Positions 22,901 to 35,400 of a stretch of DNA of 64,000 nt are shown piece after piece. The translations under genes and the position numbers were made by a program. The notes under the pieces were generated by a model. That model had not been told where the DNA came from. It worked only from the letters and a program-made list of their open reading frames with translations, and did not search any database. Within the stretch, counting starts at the first letter, position 1. The number at the start of each line of letters is the position of its first letter. The stretch is from Catonia carolina (taxonomy: Eukaryota; Arthropoda; Insecta; Hemiptera; Achilidae): assembly GCA_035578175.1 (NCBI GenBank), contig JAQMRL010000014.1, positions 16,006,274-16,070,273 of the forward strand, read 5' to 3'.

Positions 22901-25900
22901 TCACAGACATTAATTTTAATGATACAAAATAAACAATCTGAAATGATAAATAACGAATCACTGGAATTGTTTACTCTCTTGTTATAATTCAAGAGCATTA
23001 GTCTTATATTACTTGTGACCAAAAATAAAACTGAGTCTATAATAAAAACCTACTAATCATAAATAATAATGTAGTAATAGTAAATAATTTAACAAAAAAT
23101 AACAATGTAAGAGTAACAATAGTAAAAGTTTTAGTTATTAATGGTAAACTAATGTTCGATTTATAAAACATTTTCTAACAAATGAATTGAATGTGTTTTT
23201 ATTATATTAAGCTTAGAGTGAATAATTAGTGTTGTATGAAATTTTGTTTTTGATCATGCTGTGTGTATTTTTAATTAATGCGCATGTTTACTTGTATTAC
23301 TGGTTGCCTACATCGGAGTACTCATAGCGTAGACAGACTCTAGAAGGAGGGGTAGGCCAGAAGTGACATGGTTGGATGGGATACAGGAAGCAATGTCTTT
23401 GAGGTGGCTCTCCGATGGGGACTGGCAAGCTAGAGAGAGGTGGTGCTTAGGAAGCAAGATATGGCTGGGGCTGTAAATCTTCGCACGGATATATACATAC
23501 ATAAAATAAAATATACATACTGTATCGAGAGGTGCTGTAACATGGTAACCCATATTGAATATATCCCAGCCTTCTTCACCGCCAGAAGGTTCCAACAATT
23601 TAACAGAAACTCTATCGATTATGTCTGGAATTTCAAACTGTGCGTTCGTTTGTCTTATAGCTGTTTCCATAATAGCAACAAGGTTATGATGGTACACAAT
23701 TGTAGCCGTCTTCTTCAATTCAGGACTTCATAATAAAAACAAAAAAAGTTAACTGTTAAATACACTCACAATCAATTATACAGGGACCGGCAGAAAAAGC
23801 GGATGGTTTTTGATCTGACTGTACATCGCAACAATGTAAGTGGGGAGAACCGGGTCAATGACTTTCATTCCCCGGCTCAATGCCATTACGGTTGCAATGA
23901 AGTCGTGGAACGCACAACATTGTGCTTTCGTCATAGAGACTTACTTTAGTAACGGTTACTCAGTAGTCCAAACCCAGCGTTTGTTCCATACAATAATGCA
24001 TTGGGTTAAAAATTTTAGAGAAACAGGCCGTCCACATAGCGTTCGTACTCGCGAAAACACAGATGCTTTGCGATTGTCAAAAGCCAGAAGTCCACGTCGC
24101 CCTGCTGCACATCACGCAGCTGTGCTAGGAATATCAGATCTGAGTGATCAAAGAATTTTGCGTTTGGATGTTCATTCACAGAAGATGACTTCCAGCACTG
24201 TTTCCAACAATGGAAAATTCACATGGAGCATTGTAGGGATAGAGAAGGAGAGTATATTGAAGGTGACAATAAGTGATTATGTATAAAATTAAAATAAATT
24301 TTTTTACGTCAGTTCGTTATTTAATAGCCACGCCTCATATAATTGGGAGCTAACTTGTTTGCTAGTGTGGGTTGAAGGGCAAGGGGGAGTGGCGACAGTG
24401 AAACGTGATGTTGTCATAGCAACGGTTGCTTTAAATCCACATGGCGACATGCGTAATGTACATTCTGAAAATATTTACACTTCATATTTGTCAGTTGTTA
24501 CTGTGAGACTGTTCACTGTAGTGGTGTTAATTACACTAGGGGCTCATGTTATTTAATAGCCACGCTTCGTATGTAGTGTACTGTTAAGCCATCGACAGAT
24601 TGTGACGAGTCAGACTCGCCACCATTTAAATACTCAATGGCAAGGATACTTTGATGACTAGGACTCACTGCGTCCACCCCTTGACTGTCTTCAACGAAAA
24701 CTGCTCGCTATTTTTTATGTAATTTCAGTTGCTTGTAATAGTTGTGAGAGAGTCCAGTACCGACCTAGCACCAAATAGGTATGTCCACACTTGTGCCCTT
24801 TCTTATTCAACTTTCAATTAAACGTGTGATGTTGCATGCGCTTAGAGGCATACCACCTTCCCGCACTCGTTTGGAAGAAATTTATCTCAAATAAAAAAAC
24901 ATAACGAATATTTTTGAACAATGCACTAAATTAAAGCCTGTTCTTTTCTGCATTGACTGGTTTGATTTAGATTGTTTTATTTCAAAATTAATCGGAGATA
25001 ACTCCAGAAATTTACGCAAAAAAGTACTCAGTTTTAGCTGGTTTTCCGTAAATGTGGTTTTTAAACATACGTTACTCCGTAACAAATACTTACTTCATAA
25101 AAATTGGCATTTAAGTACGTTGAAGATAAGATTTTTCTCTATCATATGAATATTTTAAAAGTTAAATCTCATGTTCCGTTTTAATATGCCGGCCATTTTT
25201 TAAAAATAAAAGCTTTTTTGGCTCCACGTAGGGAAATAATTTTTGGACTGAACCATGCATTTTCACAACAGTATTATGTCAAGCCAAGAGTTTATTTTTT
25301 TAAATAAAAACATCATTAAATTATTCAAAATGAGCTACGGAATGAGCTGCAGCAGGAAAAACACAGAAGTTTGTTTTTCTAAACTACTATACTCAAGAGC
25401 GGATACCCCTATAGAGCTCAGTTTCCTCTCAGAAGTTTAGAGACTAATAGAATTTTTTATAAACACCACATATCTATTTCTAATTACAAATGCAAAATAC
25501 GATACATGGCACAATACTGCTGTAAAAATGCATGGTTCAGTCCAAAACTCATTTCCCTCTCTTTATGCGAATCCAAAATACACTTTTTAAAAAAAAAAAT
25601 GGCCGGTATTTAAAAATGGAACATCAGACTTCTATTTTTAAATTTTCATATTGAGAAAATTCTGATCTTCAACTTACTTAAACCCCGTTCTTTTATGAAA
25701 ACCTAAGACGGAGTATCGGACGTTTAAAAACCAGCTAAAATCTGAGTACTCTTTATGCGTAAATTGCTGCATCTCCGACTAGTTTCAAGTTAATATATTC
25801 TAAGTCAAACCAATCAACGCAGGAAAGAACAGGCTTTAACTCAATGTAGTGTTCAAAAATATTTGCTGTTTTTTTTTAGATAAAGCTCTTCAAATGAGTA

Positions 25901-28900
25901 AGGACAGGTGAAATGGCATGCCTCTAAGCGCATGCGATGTAGCATGCGACATCGCACAAGAGTGGACGTAACTAATGAAAAGCTTCAAGAGAACGTCAAA
26001 ACTTATTAAAATTCACTGACAACAAAATTTTATGAAGAGTGTATTTTTATGAAAAGAAAAGCTCGTCCACAAGTATGACAAATGCTTCAATCATCAACAT
26101 GATTATATGGAAAAGTATCCATAAGTATATGCAACTTTTAGTAATAAAAACATTCTTTCTACATTCAGGTGTCTTTTATTTATGGCCTATCGAAAGTTAA
26201 AACAAAAACGTAATACTCGTAGTACTTTAATTTTCAGTCTCTTGAATATTACTGTAGCATCTGCATACATTAATGAATAAACTTTAACCCTTACTAACGG
26301 GGAGGCCCAATATCACTCATTCGTCATCATCTTTCTTTAAACTAAATTATCTCAGCAACTATTCATTAATTTCTAATGGGTTTAGTTTTATTAGATAGAG
26401 ACTTTTTTCTTCTTTCATTTGATGTATCTTGCATATTTGTACGATGAAAATTGACGACGTGGTGTTACGCAAAACAAAGAGATTTTTTTTGAAGAGCCAG
26501 TACTAAAATTTGAATGTTTTCAACAAAAAAAGGTATTTGTCTGGGAATGACAACATCAGTTAGCTTTAAATGTAACAATCTAAATCAATAAATTAAGTGC
26601 CGGCGGCAAATTTTATGACTCTAAAATCGAACAAAGAAGGTTAACACTACCTGTCTCGCCTATCCCTCGGTTAAACCTTACAATTAGCGTCAAAACAACG
26701 ATAACATATTTTGATTTATGCTATACTGTTTAGAAAAGGATAATACACAAAACAACAAGCGGAAAAGAGATAGAACTTTCATAGAAGAGGAGTAAATAAA
26801 AATTGAAAAGACACCACATTATTTTGAGGTGATTTTTCCACTATTTTTTCATCCAGCATGTTACTTTGTTGAACAAAAAGTGAGATATCTTTTGAATCCG
26901 TCTATCAATTTGCAATATCTAAATATTATTTTTACAATGAATTGCTTTATTTACGTATATAGCTAAACATATGTTTTTGTATTTTTTAGGGATTTAGTGA
27001 CACCTTTTCGTACGTAAATTAATATTACTAAAAGAAAATATTTTTTCTTAATTTTCAATTTTTATTCTGGTCGTAAATGAAAACGGAAAAATTAGGTTCA
27101 AACGTTGTTCTAATAACAAATTCTTTATAAATAAATGGTAATTTTTTTAAATTTTTAGGAATAAAACTAAATGCAATAAAAGAGTTTTTATTACGCGTAA
27201 AATGACAGTCCGCGTGATCGTTAAAATCACAGTTCTCATCGGGTTAAAATTCTGAATGCAAATAACATATCTGATTCTGATCAGTGATATACTTACTGAA
27301 GAAGTTCAAGAAAATATCGGTAGAAATCGCCTTGACCAAGTAACATGTACAATCTTAGTCCACGGAAATGTTCGAACAGATTAAATTGGTTGATAAGTAC
27401 ATCTAGTATAAGTCGTGATGTTTCTAAAAATGAACATTCCAGAATATTCCATATTTCACTGCTACTTTCGACCAACTCGAGTAAATCTTCACCTGTAAAC
27501 AAAATAAATTTATTTATTTCTAAACCAAATAAACATAACATACAGTGACATCAGATACAATGACCTATCAGTTACGGTGACCAATATTCGATAGAAAGAG
27601 AATAGAGGTATAAAATAAATCTTTATAATGCATCCTGCAGTTTGAAATATTTCTATTTCATATAATGAATTAATACAATAATTTCACTAACCTTCTTTTT
27701 AAACTGCGTCACCTTTATTTTATTCTATTCCTACTTACACGTGTTTCGGTGGATCCACCATCATCAGAGTAAATGAAAAATTGAAACTAAAAATTTTTTA
27801 CATTTATTTAAAATTTACAGAAGATGATACATCTTCAGTCACTTGTATAAAACTGATTTAAAATTAATTTATTTTATTTATCCCTTCTCATATTTACTGT
27901 AGATAGCAGCAGCAGTCAATATCACTTCATCATTCCTAAATTTTATCTGTTCATTCAAAATGTCCTGCTTTTGCTCTTTTAAATATTTATAAATATGGAA
28001 CATCTCATATTTTTCAATTTTATTTTTATTCTCTATATTACATTGTTCTATTATATTGAAATGTTCATCTATTTTACCAAATTTATTTTTTTCTTCTTTA
28101 TGATTGAGGTATAAAATAAATCTTTATAATGCATCCTGCAGTTTGAAATATTTCTATTTCATATAATGAATTAATACAATAATTTCACTAACCTTCTTTT
28201 TAAACTGCGTCACCTTTATTTTATTCTATTCCTACTTACACGTGTTTCGGTGGATCCACCATCATCAGAGTAAATGAAAAATTGAAACTAAAAATTTTTT
28301 ACATTTATTTAAAATTTACAGAAGATGATACATCTTCAGTCACTTGTATAAAACTGACATCATTATGATTGGTATAGTTAGATATAATGTAGTCACATTT
28401 CAGTGCTTTTTTATGTTCATTATACCTCACTTGAAAATTACGACTAGTCATACCAATGTAAAATTTTTTACAATCCTCATTACCACAATCTATTTTATAC
28501 ACACCCTTTTTATTGCTTAGTGTTTCATTTATATTATTTTTAATTATATTTGTGGACAGTAGTTTTTTATTATTACATGTGTATGCGATTTTATAAAATT
28601 TATTTAATGTTCTGTATAATTTATTGTTAATAGTTTTATTGTATTTTAATGCAATAAATGGTTTATGTTTTATTTTATTATCTAATATAAGGGTGGTTCT
28701 CAAGTTCTTTTTAAAATGTAGTTTGTTTTTAATTTTATTTATTACTTTATTTATTTCTTTTTCATGATACCCATTCTTTTGTGCTATGAATTTTATTGTT
28801 CTTAATTCATTTTCTAGTAGTTTTTTATCTTTTATATAATTATATGCTCTGTGAATCATACTATGGTAAGCTGCCATTTTATGTGAGTATGGGTGGTTAG

Positions 28901-31900
28901 ATGACTTATTTAATTTATATTTGTTACTGGTAATATACTTTTACGAAATACACCTGTTGTTATTTTACTATTACCCTTGATTAATTGTATGTCCATGAAA
29001 TTTAATTTATTATTATTTTCAAGTTCCATAGTGTGGTGTAATTTATCATCAAATGTATTTAATTTTTTTTAAATAACATCCTCTTCATTTTTATATGTCT
29101 TTTCCAATATTACCAGTATGTCATCTACATATCTGTGCCACATTACTACATTATGTGTGTGTTCTATTTGATACACAGTTATTTCTTCAAAATATTGTAA
29201 ATAAATTTCACACAAAATAGAGCTTAATGGTGCTCCCATAGTAAGTCCATCTTTTTGTTTGTATATTTTTTCATTAAATTAAAAATAATTTTGTGAAGTA
29301 CATTGTCTCAAGAAAAAACGCTCAAGAAATAATAGACAAAATACAAAAAATTGAAATTAATGACAAACATATTATGATGTCTTTTGATATCAAAGATATG
29401 TACACAAATATACCCATTGACAAAACCATAAACATTATAAAAAATAAATTAACAGAACATAAATTGCATGAAGATGAAGTAAAGCAAGTTATAGGATTAT
29501 TGAGACAATGTACTTCACAAAATTATTTTAAATTTAATGAAAAAATATACAAACAAAAAGATGGACTTACTATGGGAGCACCATTAAGCTCTATTTTGTC
29601 TGAAATTTATTTACAATATTTTGAAGAAATAACTGTGTATCAAATAGAACACACACATAATGTAGTAATGTGGCACAGATATGTAGATGACATACTGGTA
29701 ATATTGGAAAAGACATATAAAAATGAAGAGGATGTTATTTAAAAAAAATTAAATACATTTGATGATAAATTACACCACACTATGGAACTTGAAAATAATA
29801 ATAAATTAAATTTCATGGACATACAATTAATCAAGGGTAATAGTAAAATAACAACAGGTGTATTTCATAAAAGTATATTACCAGTAACAAATATAAATTA
29901 AATAAGTCATCTAACCACCCATACTCACATAAAATGGCAGCTTACCATAGTATGATTCACAGAGCATATAATTATATAAAAGATAAAAAACTACTAGAAA
30001 ATGAATTAAGAACAATAAAATTCATAGCACAAAAGAATGGGTATCATGAAAAAGAAATAAATAAAGTAATAAATAAAATTAAAAACAAACTACATTTTAA
30101 AAAGAACTTGAGAACCACCCTTATATTAGATAATAAAATAAAACATAAACCATTTATTGCATTAAAATACAATAAAACTATTAACAATAAATTATACAGA
30201 ACATTAAATAAATTTTATAAAATCGCATACACATGTAATAATAAAAACTACTGTCCACAAATATAATTAAAAATAATATAAATGAAACACTAAGCAATAA
30301 AAAGGGTGTGTATAAAATAGATTGTGGTAATGAGGATTGTAAAAAATTTTACATTGGTATGACTAGTCGTAATTTTCAAGTGAGGTATAATGAACATAAA
30401 AAAGCACTGAAATGTGACTACATTATATCTAACTATACCAATCATATAAAAGAAGAAAAACATAAATTTGGTAAAATAGATGAACATTTCAATATAATAG
30501 AACAATGTAATATAGAGAATAAAAATAAAATTGAAAAATATGAGATGTTCCATATTTATAAATATTTAAAAGAGCAAAAGCAGGACATTTTGAATGAACA
30601 GATAAAATTTAGGAATGATGAAGTGATATTGACTGCTGCTGCTATCTACAGTAAATATGAGAAGGGATAAATAAAATAAATTAATTTTAAATCAGTTTTA
30701 TACAAGTGACTGAAGATGTATCATCTTCTGTAAATTTTAAATAAATGTAAAAAATTTTTAGTTTCAATTTTTCATTTACTCTGATGATGGTGGATCCACC
30801 GAAACACGTGTAAGTAGGAATAGAATAAAATAAAGGTGACACAGTTTAAAAAGAAGGTTAGTGAAATTATTGTATTAATTCATTATATGAAATAGAGGTA
30901 TAAAAGATACTACCATCAATTTCTTTATTATAGACACCTGAGTTAGGAGACTTCTTTCTTCAAAGTCGCTTGTACAATTTACACCAAATTTTAGCAAATT
31001 TCAATCTGCGTTGTTACATGTCAGTTTCATATTTTTAGCGTTTATTAATATTCCGATATCAGGATGAGAAGAAAAAAAAGCCGGTTTTTTGTTGCTGCAA
31101 CACATTGCATGCATTTCGAGGCTTATAACTCAAATATCGCTCGACCGATCTATTTGAAATTTCGCCAGAATATACACCTGTATGTTGTTATTGTACGTAC
31201 AAAATTTCAAATTTGTAGCATATTTAAATTTTGAGTTATTTGTAAAATTCTGAACCCCTTTAACTCCACAACCTCTCATTAATTCGGCAATTTCAAAGAA
31301 TCATTATATTCAGCATAAAAAATTAATACAAATTCATTAATATTATGGAACAGCGATTGACCAGTTATTAAGTAAAATTTTTTAAATATTTAAATAATGG
31401 TAGATACTGTGGGGGATGGAAGAAGCTTAACCATGTTGCCACGTCTTTTTAATCAGTAGTGTTCTTTCCTCTTTTTGCTAAAGTCGCCTTCCAACGTAAT
31501 GTACAACTAGTAGTTTAGTTGACTATTGTAGGTAAATGATGAATGGGAAAGATTATGGGCAAACGATCGGTTGGAAGAAGAAGAACCTCCTGGCTACGGA
31601 ACCTGCGAGAGTGGTTTAATTTGTCATCCATCGACCTATTTAGAGCTACAGTTTCCAAGGTCAGGATTGCCATGATGCTAGCACACCTTCGTAATGGAGA
31701 TGCTACATGAAGAAGAGAAGATGAATGGGTATTAAAATTGCATTGTCATGTTCATTATGCGTATGCTGGAAGGACAGGTCCCAAGTATGCTAATAAAAAT
31801 CGGTAGTAGGCCTACCGAGTTACAACATGGCAACATGGTTCGAGTCTTCCACTCCCTGCAGCATCTACCATTATTTAAATATTTAAAAAATTCTACCAAA

Positions 31901-32425
31901 TAACTGGTCAATCTGAATACAATGATACTGAATACAATGATTTTCATACTGAATACAATTATTTTTTTTGAAATTGCTGAATTAATGAGCAGTTACACTG
32001 GGTAAAAAAGCTAGAACAGAGACAGTAGTGAAGTTCTCCCCAGTCCTTATTTATGGAAGTGAGTCATGGGTTACCACAAAACGCCAACAAAGTAGGATCC
32101 AAGGAGCTGAAATGAGGTTTTTAAGAAGGGTGAAGGTCTGCTCAAGGCTGGATCTAATACATAACGAGGAAATTAGATCCAAGTTGGGTGTATTTAGCTT
32201 GAATGAAAAAGTGGAGGAGTACCGGAATCAATGGAGGCAACATTTGGAACGGATGCCAAAGAATACCTCTCAAAGTGACAGAATATGTTCCAAATGGAGA
32301 AGGGAGGTGGGAAGACCTTGAAGAAGATGGCAGTAGTCGAGTTGTACGGGTAGGAATGTCTCGTGTTTCTGTAGACGTGCAGGATGGTTTGTGAGTTCAG
32401 AACAGGCTTATGCCTAATCCTTGAT

Positions 32426-32457
<32 letters not shown>

Positions 32458-35400
32458 TGAGTAGTTACAGAGTTAACAGGGGTTCAGAATGTTACTAATA
32501 ACTCAAAATTTAAATAAGCTACAAATCTGAAATTTTGTATGTACAATAACAACATACAGGTTTATATTCCAATGAACTTTCAAATAAATCGGTCGAGCGG
32601 TATTTGAGTTATACGCCCCAAAATGGATCCAATGTGTTGCAGCAACAAAAGAACCTATTTTCTTCGCATCCTGATATCAGAATATTAATACACGCTAAAA
32701 ATATGAAACTGACATGTAACAACGCAGACTGAAATTAGCTCAATTTTGGTGTATAGTACGTTAAAATTAAACAAGTGGTTTTGAAGAAAGATTGCTCCAA
32801 ACTCAGGTATCTATAATAAAGAAATCAACAGTAGTCTGAGTTATCTCCTCTGAGAGTATGAATTTTATTATACAGACAGACCCTGTGGTGAAAAAAATAA
32901 AGGTGTCATTTGCAGGGTGGAAAGTAGATGCTTTTCAGAGGATCTGGCATGCTAATAAGCATTCTTTTCCACTCAGTGAGGAAGACAATGGTAAACCACC
33001 TCACTCCTAGTTTTACTCAATAGTACAGCCTCTAGAGGTTCAAACCAAACTTTCGGCTGATGACCTAAACATCAACAATTAAAAATTATTAATTGTCTAT
33101 TTACTCAATAAATAAATTGTTTATTTACTCAATAGTACAGCCTCTAGAGGTTCAAACCAAACTTTCGGCTGATGACCTAAACATCAACAATTAAAAATTA
33201 TTAATTGTTTTAATTAAATACAATTACCTCGTTTTTGTTCAAGTTGTTTTAATTTTAATCGATTTCCAGACAATGACGTTCTTTCCTGGCAAAAATCCTT
33301 TAGAAAATTTATGTATTTACCCGTATTTAAAATCAGTTCAGCTTGTTTTTTTGAGATCATTGATGGAACTAAAGACTCCCTGTAATAAAAAAACGTATAC
33401 AATTTTTTTTGTCTATTATTACTATGAACATACAGAAAGTTACTTCTGTAACTATTTGAATATGAAGTGGGACAAAAAGAAACGGACTGAAAGCACACTG
33501 CCATTTGTAGATGTAGCAGAGAGTTCTCCCACTAGATGGGGTTAGTAGAGACCTTCAACAAACAACTGCCCAGATGCCGTCATTTTTTGTAGGTTAACAT
33601 TTGATTGTAGTGTTAAGACAAGCATGAGTTGGAGCTTGTTCCAGCGGATTTCCAAAAGACATGTTGCCACTAAATTTCTTCTTCAACACTCAAATTAAAT
33701 TTGGTCTTCAACATTCATCTCACCATGTTCAAAGCAAACTAACAGGTTTTTTATTAAGAACGCAACCCTGATTATAAGAAGATAGAAGTAATACATCGGT
33801 AAATTTTCTATCCCGCAATCGGTATGTTGGCAACAGTGTACTCAAGGCCAACTACCTAAGACAGTTTAAATGTTCCAGTCAAGCATTAGTGCGGTGACAG
33901 CAGTCGTTTCGTTATATTGTGTCAGCAATGGTTTTTTCCAAGGAAGAACGTGTGCTTATTGTAGAGACTTACATAGCGAGTAAATATTACAAATGTGTGC
34001 AAGATAAGTTTCATTTGAAATTTCCGCGTTCTGTCATTCCGAATAAATCGTCAATATTGCGTTTGATAAATAAATTCCGTAGAACTGGGAGTGTACTCGA
34101 TGAGAAACCACCTCGCCAGCCAACAAAGTTAACCGCGGAAGTTCTCGAAGATTTGAAAAATCGTTTGACTCAATTACCTAAAAAATCGCATTAACTAAGA
34201 ATGCAAATGTAACTTTTTTGTAGCTCTGAAAACAGTAGTTAATGTTAACCCAGCTTGAGATGGTAATCTTCTAACCAATTATTTAGGTGATTGAGTCAAA
34301 CGATTTTTCAAATCTTCAAGAACTTCCGCGGTTAACTTTGTTGGCTGGCGATAAGACATAAAAAACTTATTACTGTACGTAAGATCTAATAAACTTTCTG
34401 TACTACAGAAAATAACTCATAATTATCATACCAGAGCTGTAACCCGTATTGGATATCAAGCCCCTAGATTGCATAAAACCATTAACAGCACTGCAGTACA
34501 TTATATAGCCTCAATCACATACCTTAATTTACCAGAGGCTATCCGAAAGACTGATGTAACTCCTCAAATATACAAAAGAAAAGTAACCAACTGGCTGATT
34601 AATTTAGGGAGAAGGCAGTCTGAGGATTTAATTAGTTCTATGTATTCAAACTAATTGCTCTTCCTCTTGTGTCAGCTTAAAAATGTTTTTGTTAACATTG
34701 TCATCGAAAGTCTGCTTCATCCTTTGCCATTACATGACATTTTATTTTAATTTTATTTTTTAATTTATTTTTTATACTACTATCCTGTTTTTTGTATATT
34801 TGCTTTAGGAAATTTAGTTATATGTTTTTTTTTGTGAATTTTTGTTTCTTTTCTTTTATGTATATTTAGTGTAGATATAAAAATCTATTATTATAATAGA
34901 ATAGATAAAATAAATCAACTCATACCCGCGCACAGGCTAGACCTCTGCGGGTATTAGGAAATAAGATAGAATAAGATTCATTGTACTTGTTTTTAGCAAT
35001 AATAAATAATAAATCTGCTCATAACAGACAGGCGGAGAGTCAAATTATTTACTCTCAATCTGTTCGTTGCAGGGCTAAAATAAATAGTTCTGTTTATTAT
35101 TACATGGTCAGCCAATTAAATGACTGAATCATTTAAGAACAGAAGAGGTAGAGGTGTAAAAGACACTAATCAGAGTTATCTCCTCTGAAAGTAATGGATT
35201 TCATTATACAGCCAGACCCTGTGGTGAATGAAGTGAAGGTGTCATTTGCAGAGTGGAAAATATGTGCTTTTCAGAGGGCTCGGCATGCTGATAAGTGACT
35301 TTTCCATTCAGTGAGGAAGGCAATGGTAAACCACCTCACTCCTCGTCTTACTTAGTAAAAGCTCTAGAGGTTCAAACCAGCCTTTCGGCTGATGACCTAA

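Larger units (their letters stand above)
27606..30907. mobile_element. Penelope-like retroelement, inverted pair plus partial tandem copy
   Basis: Three pieces are visible: a minus-strand terminal repeat (27606-28103), a minus-strand 5'-truncated copy (28104-29286) and a plus-strand copy (29287-30907). The latter two are head to head. Each outer end carries the same sequence from AGAGGTATAAAA through TTTCACTAACCTTC to the hammerhead motif. Penelope elements typically have such terminal repeats, tandem joins and truncated inverted copies. Located in GCP3 intron 10. Confidence 0.88.
30926..32823. mobile_element. Long-TIR foldback element with LINE insertions
   Basis: The left arm (30926-31406) pairs with the right arm (31862-32823 minus an insert). 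The ends read TTTCTTTATTATAGACACCT against TTTCTTTATTATAGATACCT, and the arms share CTGCGTTGTTACATGTCAGT. The right arm is split by a LINE fragment (31998-32456). The loop (31407-31861) holds another LINE piece. No transposase is present. Confidence 0.75.
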
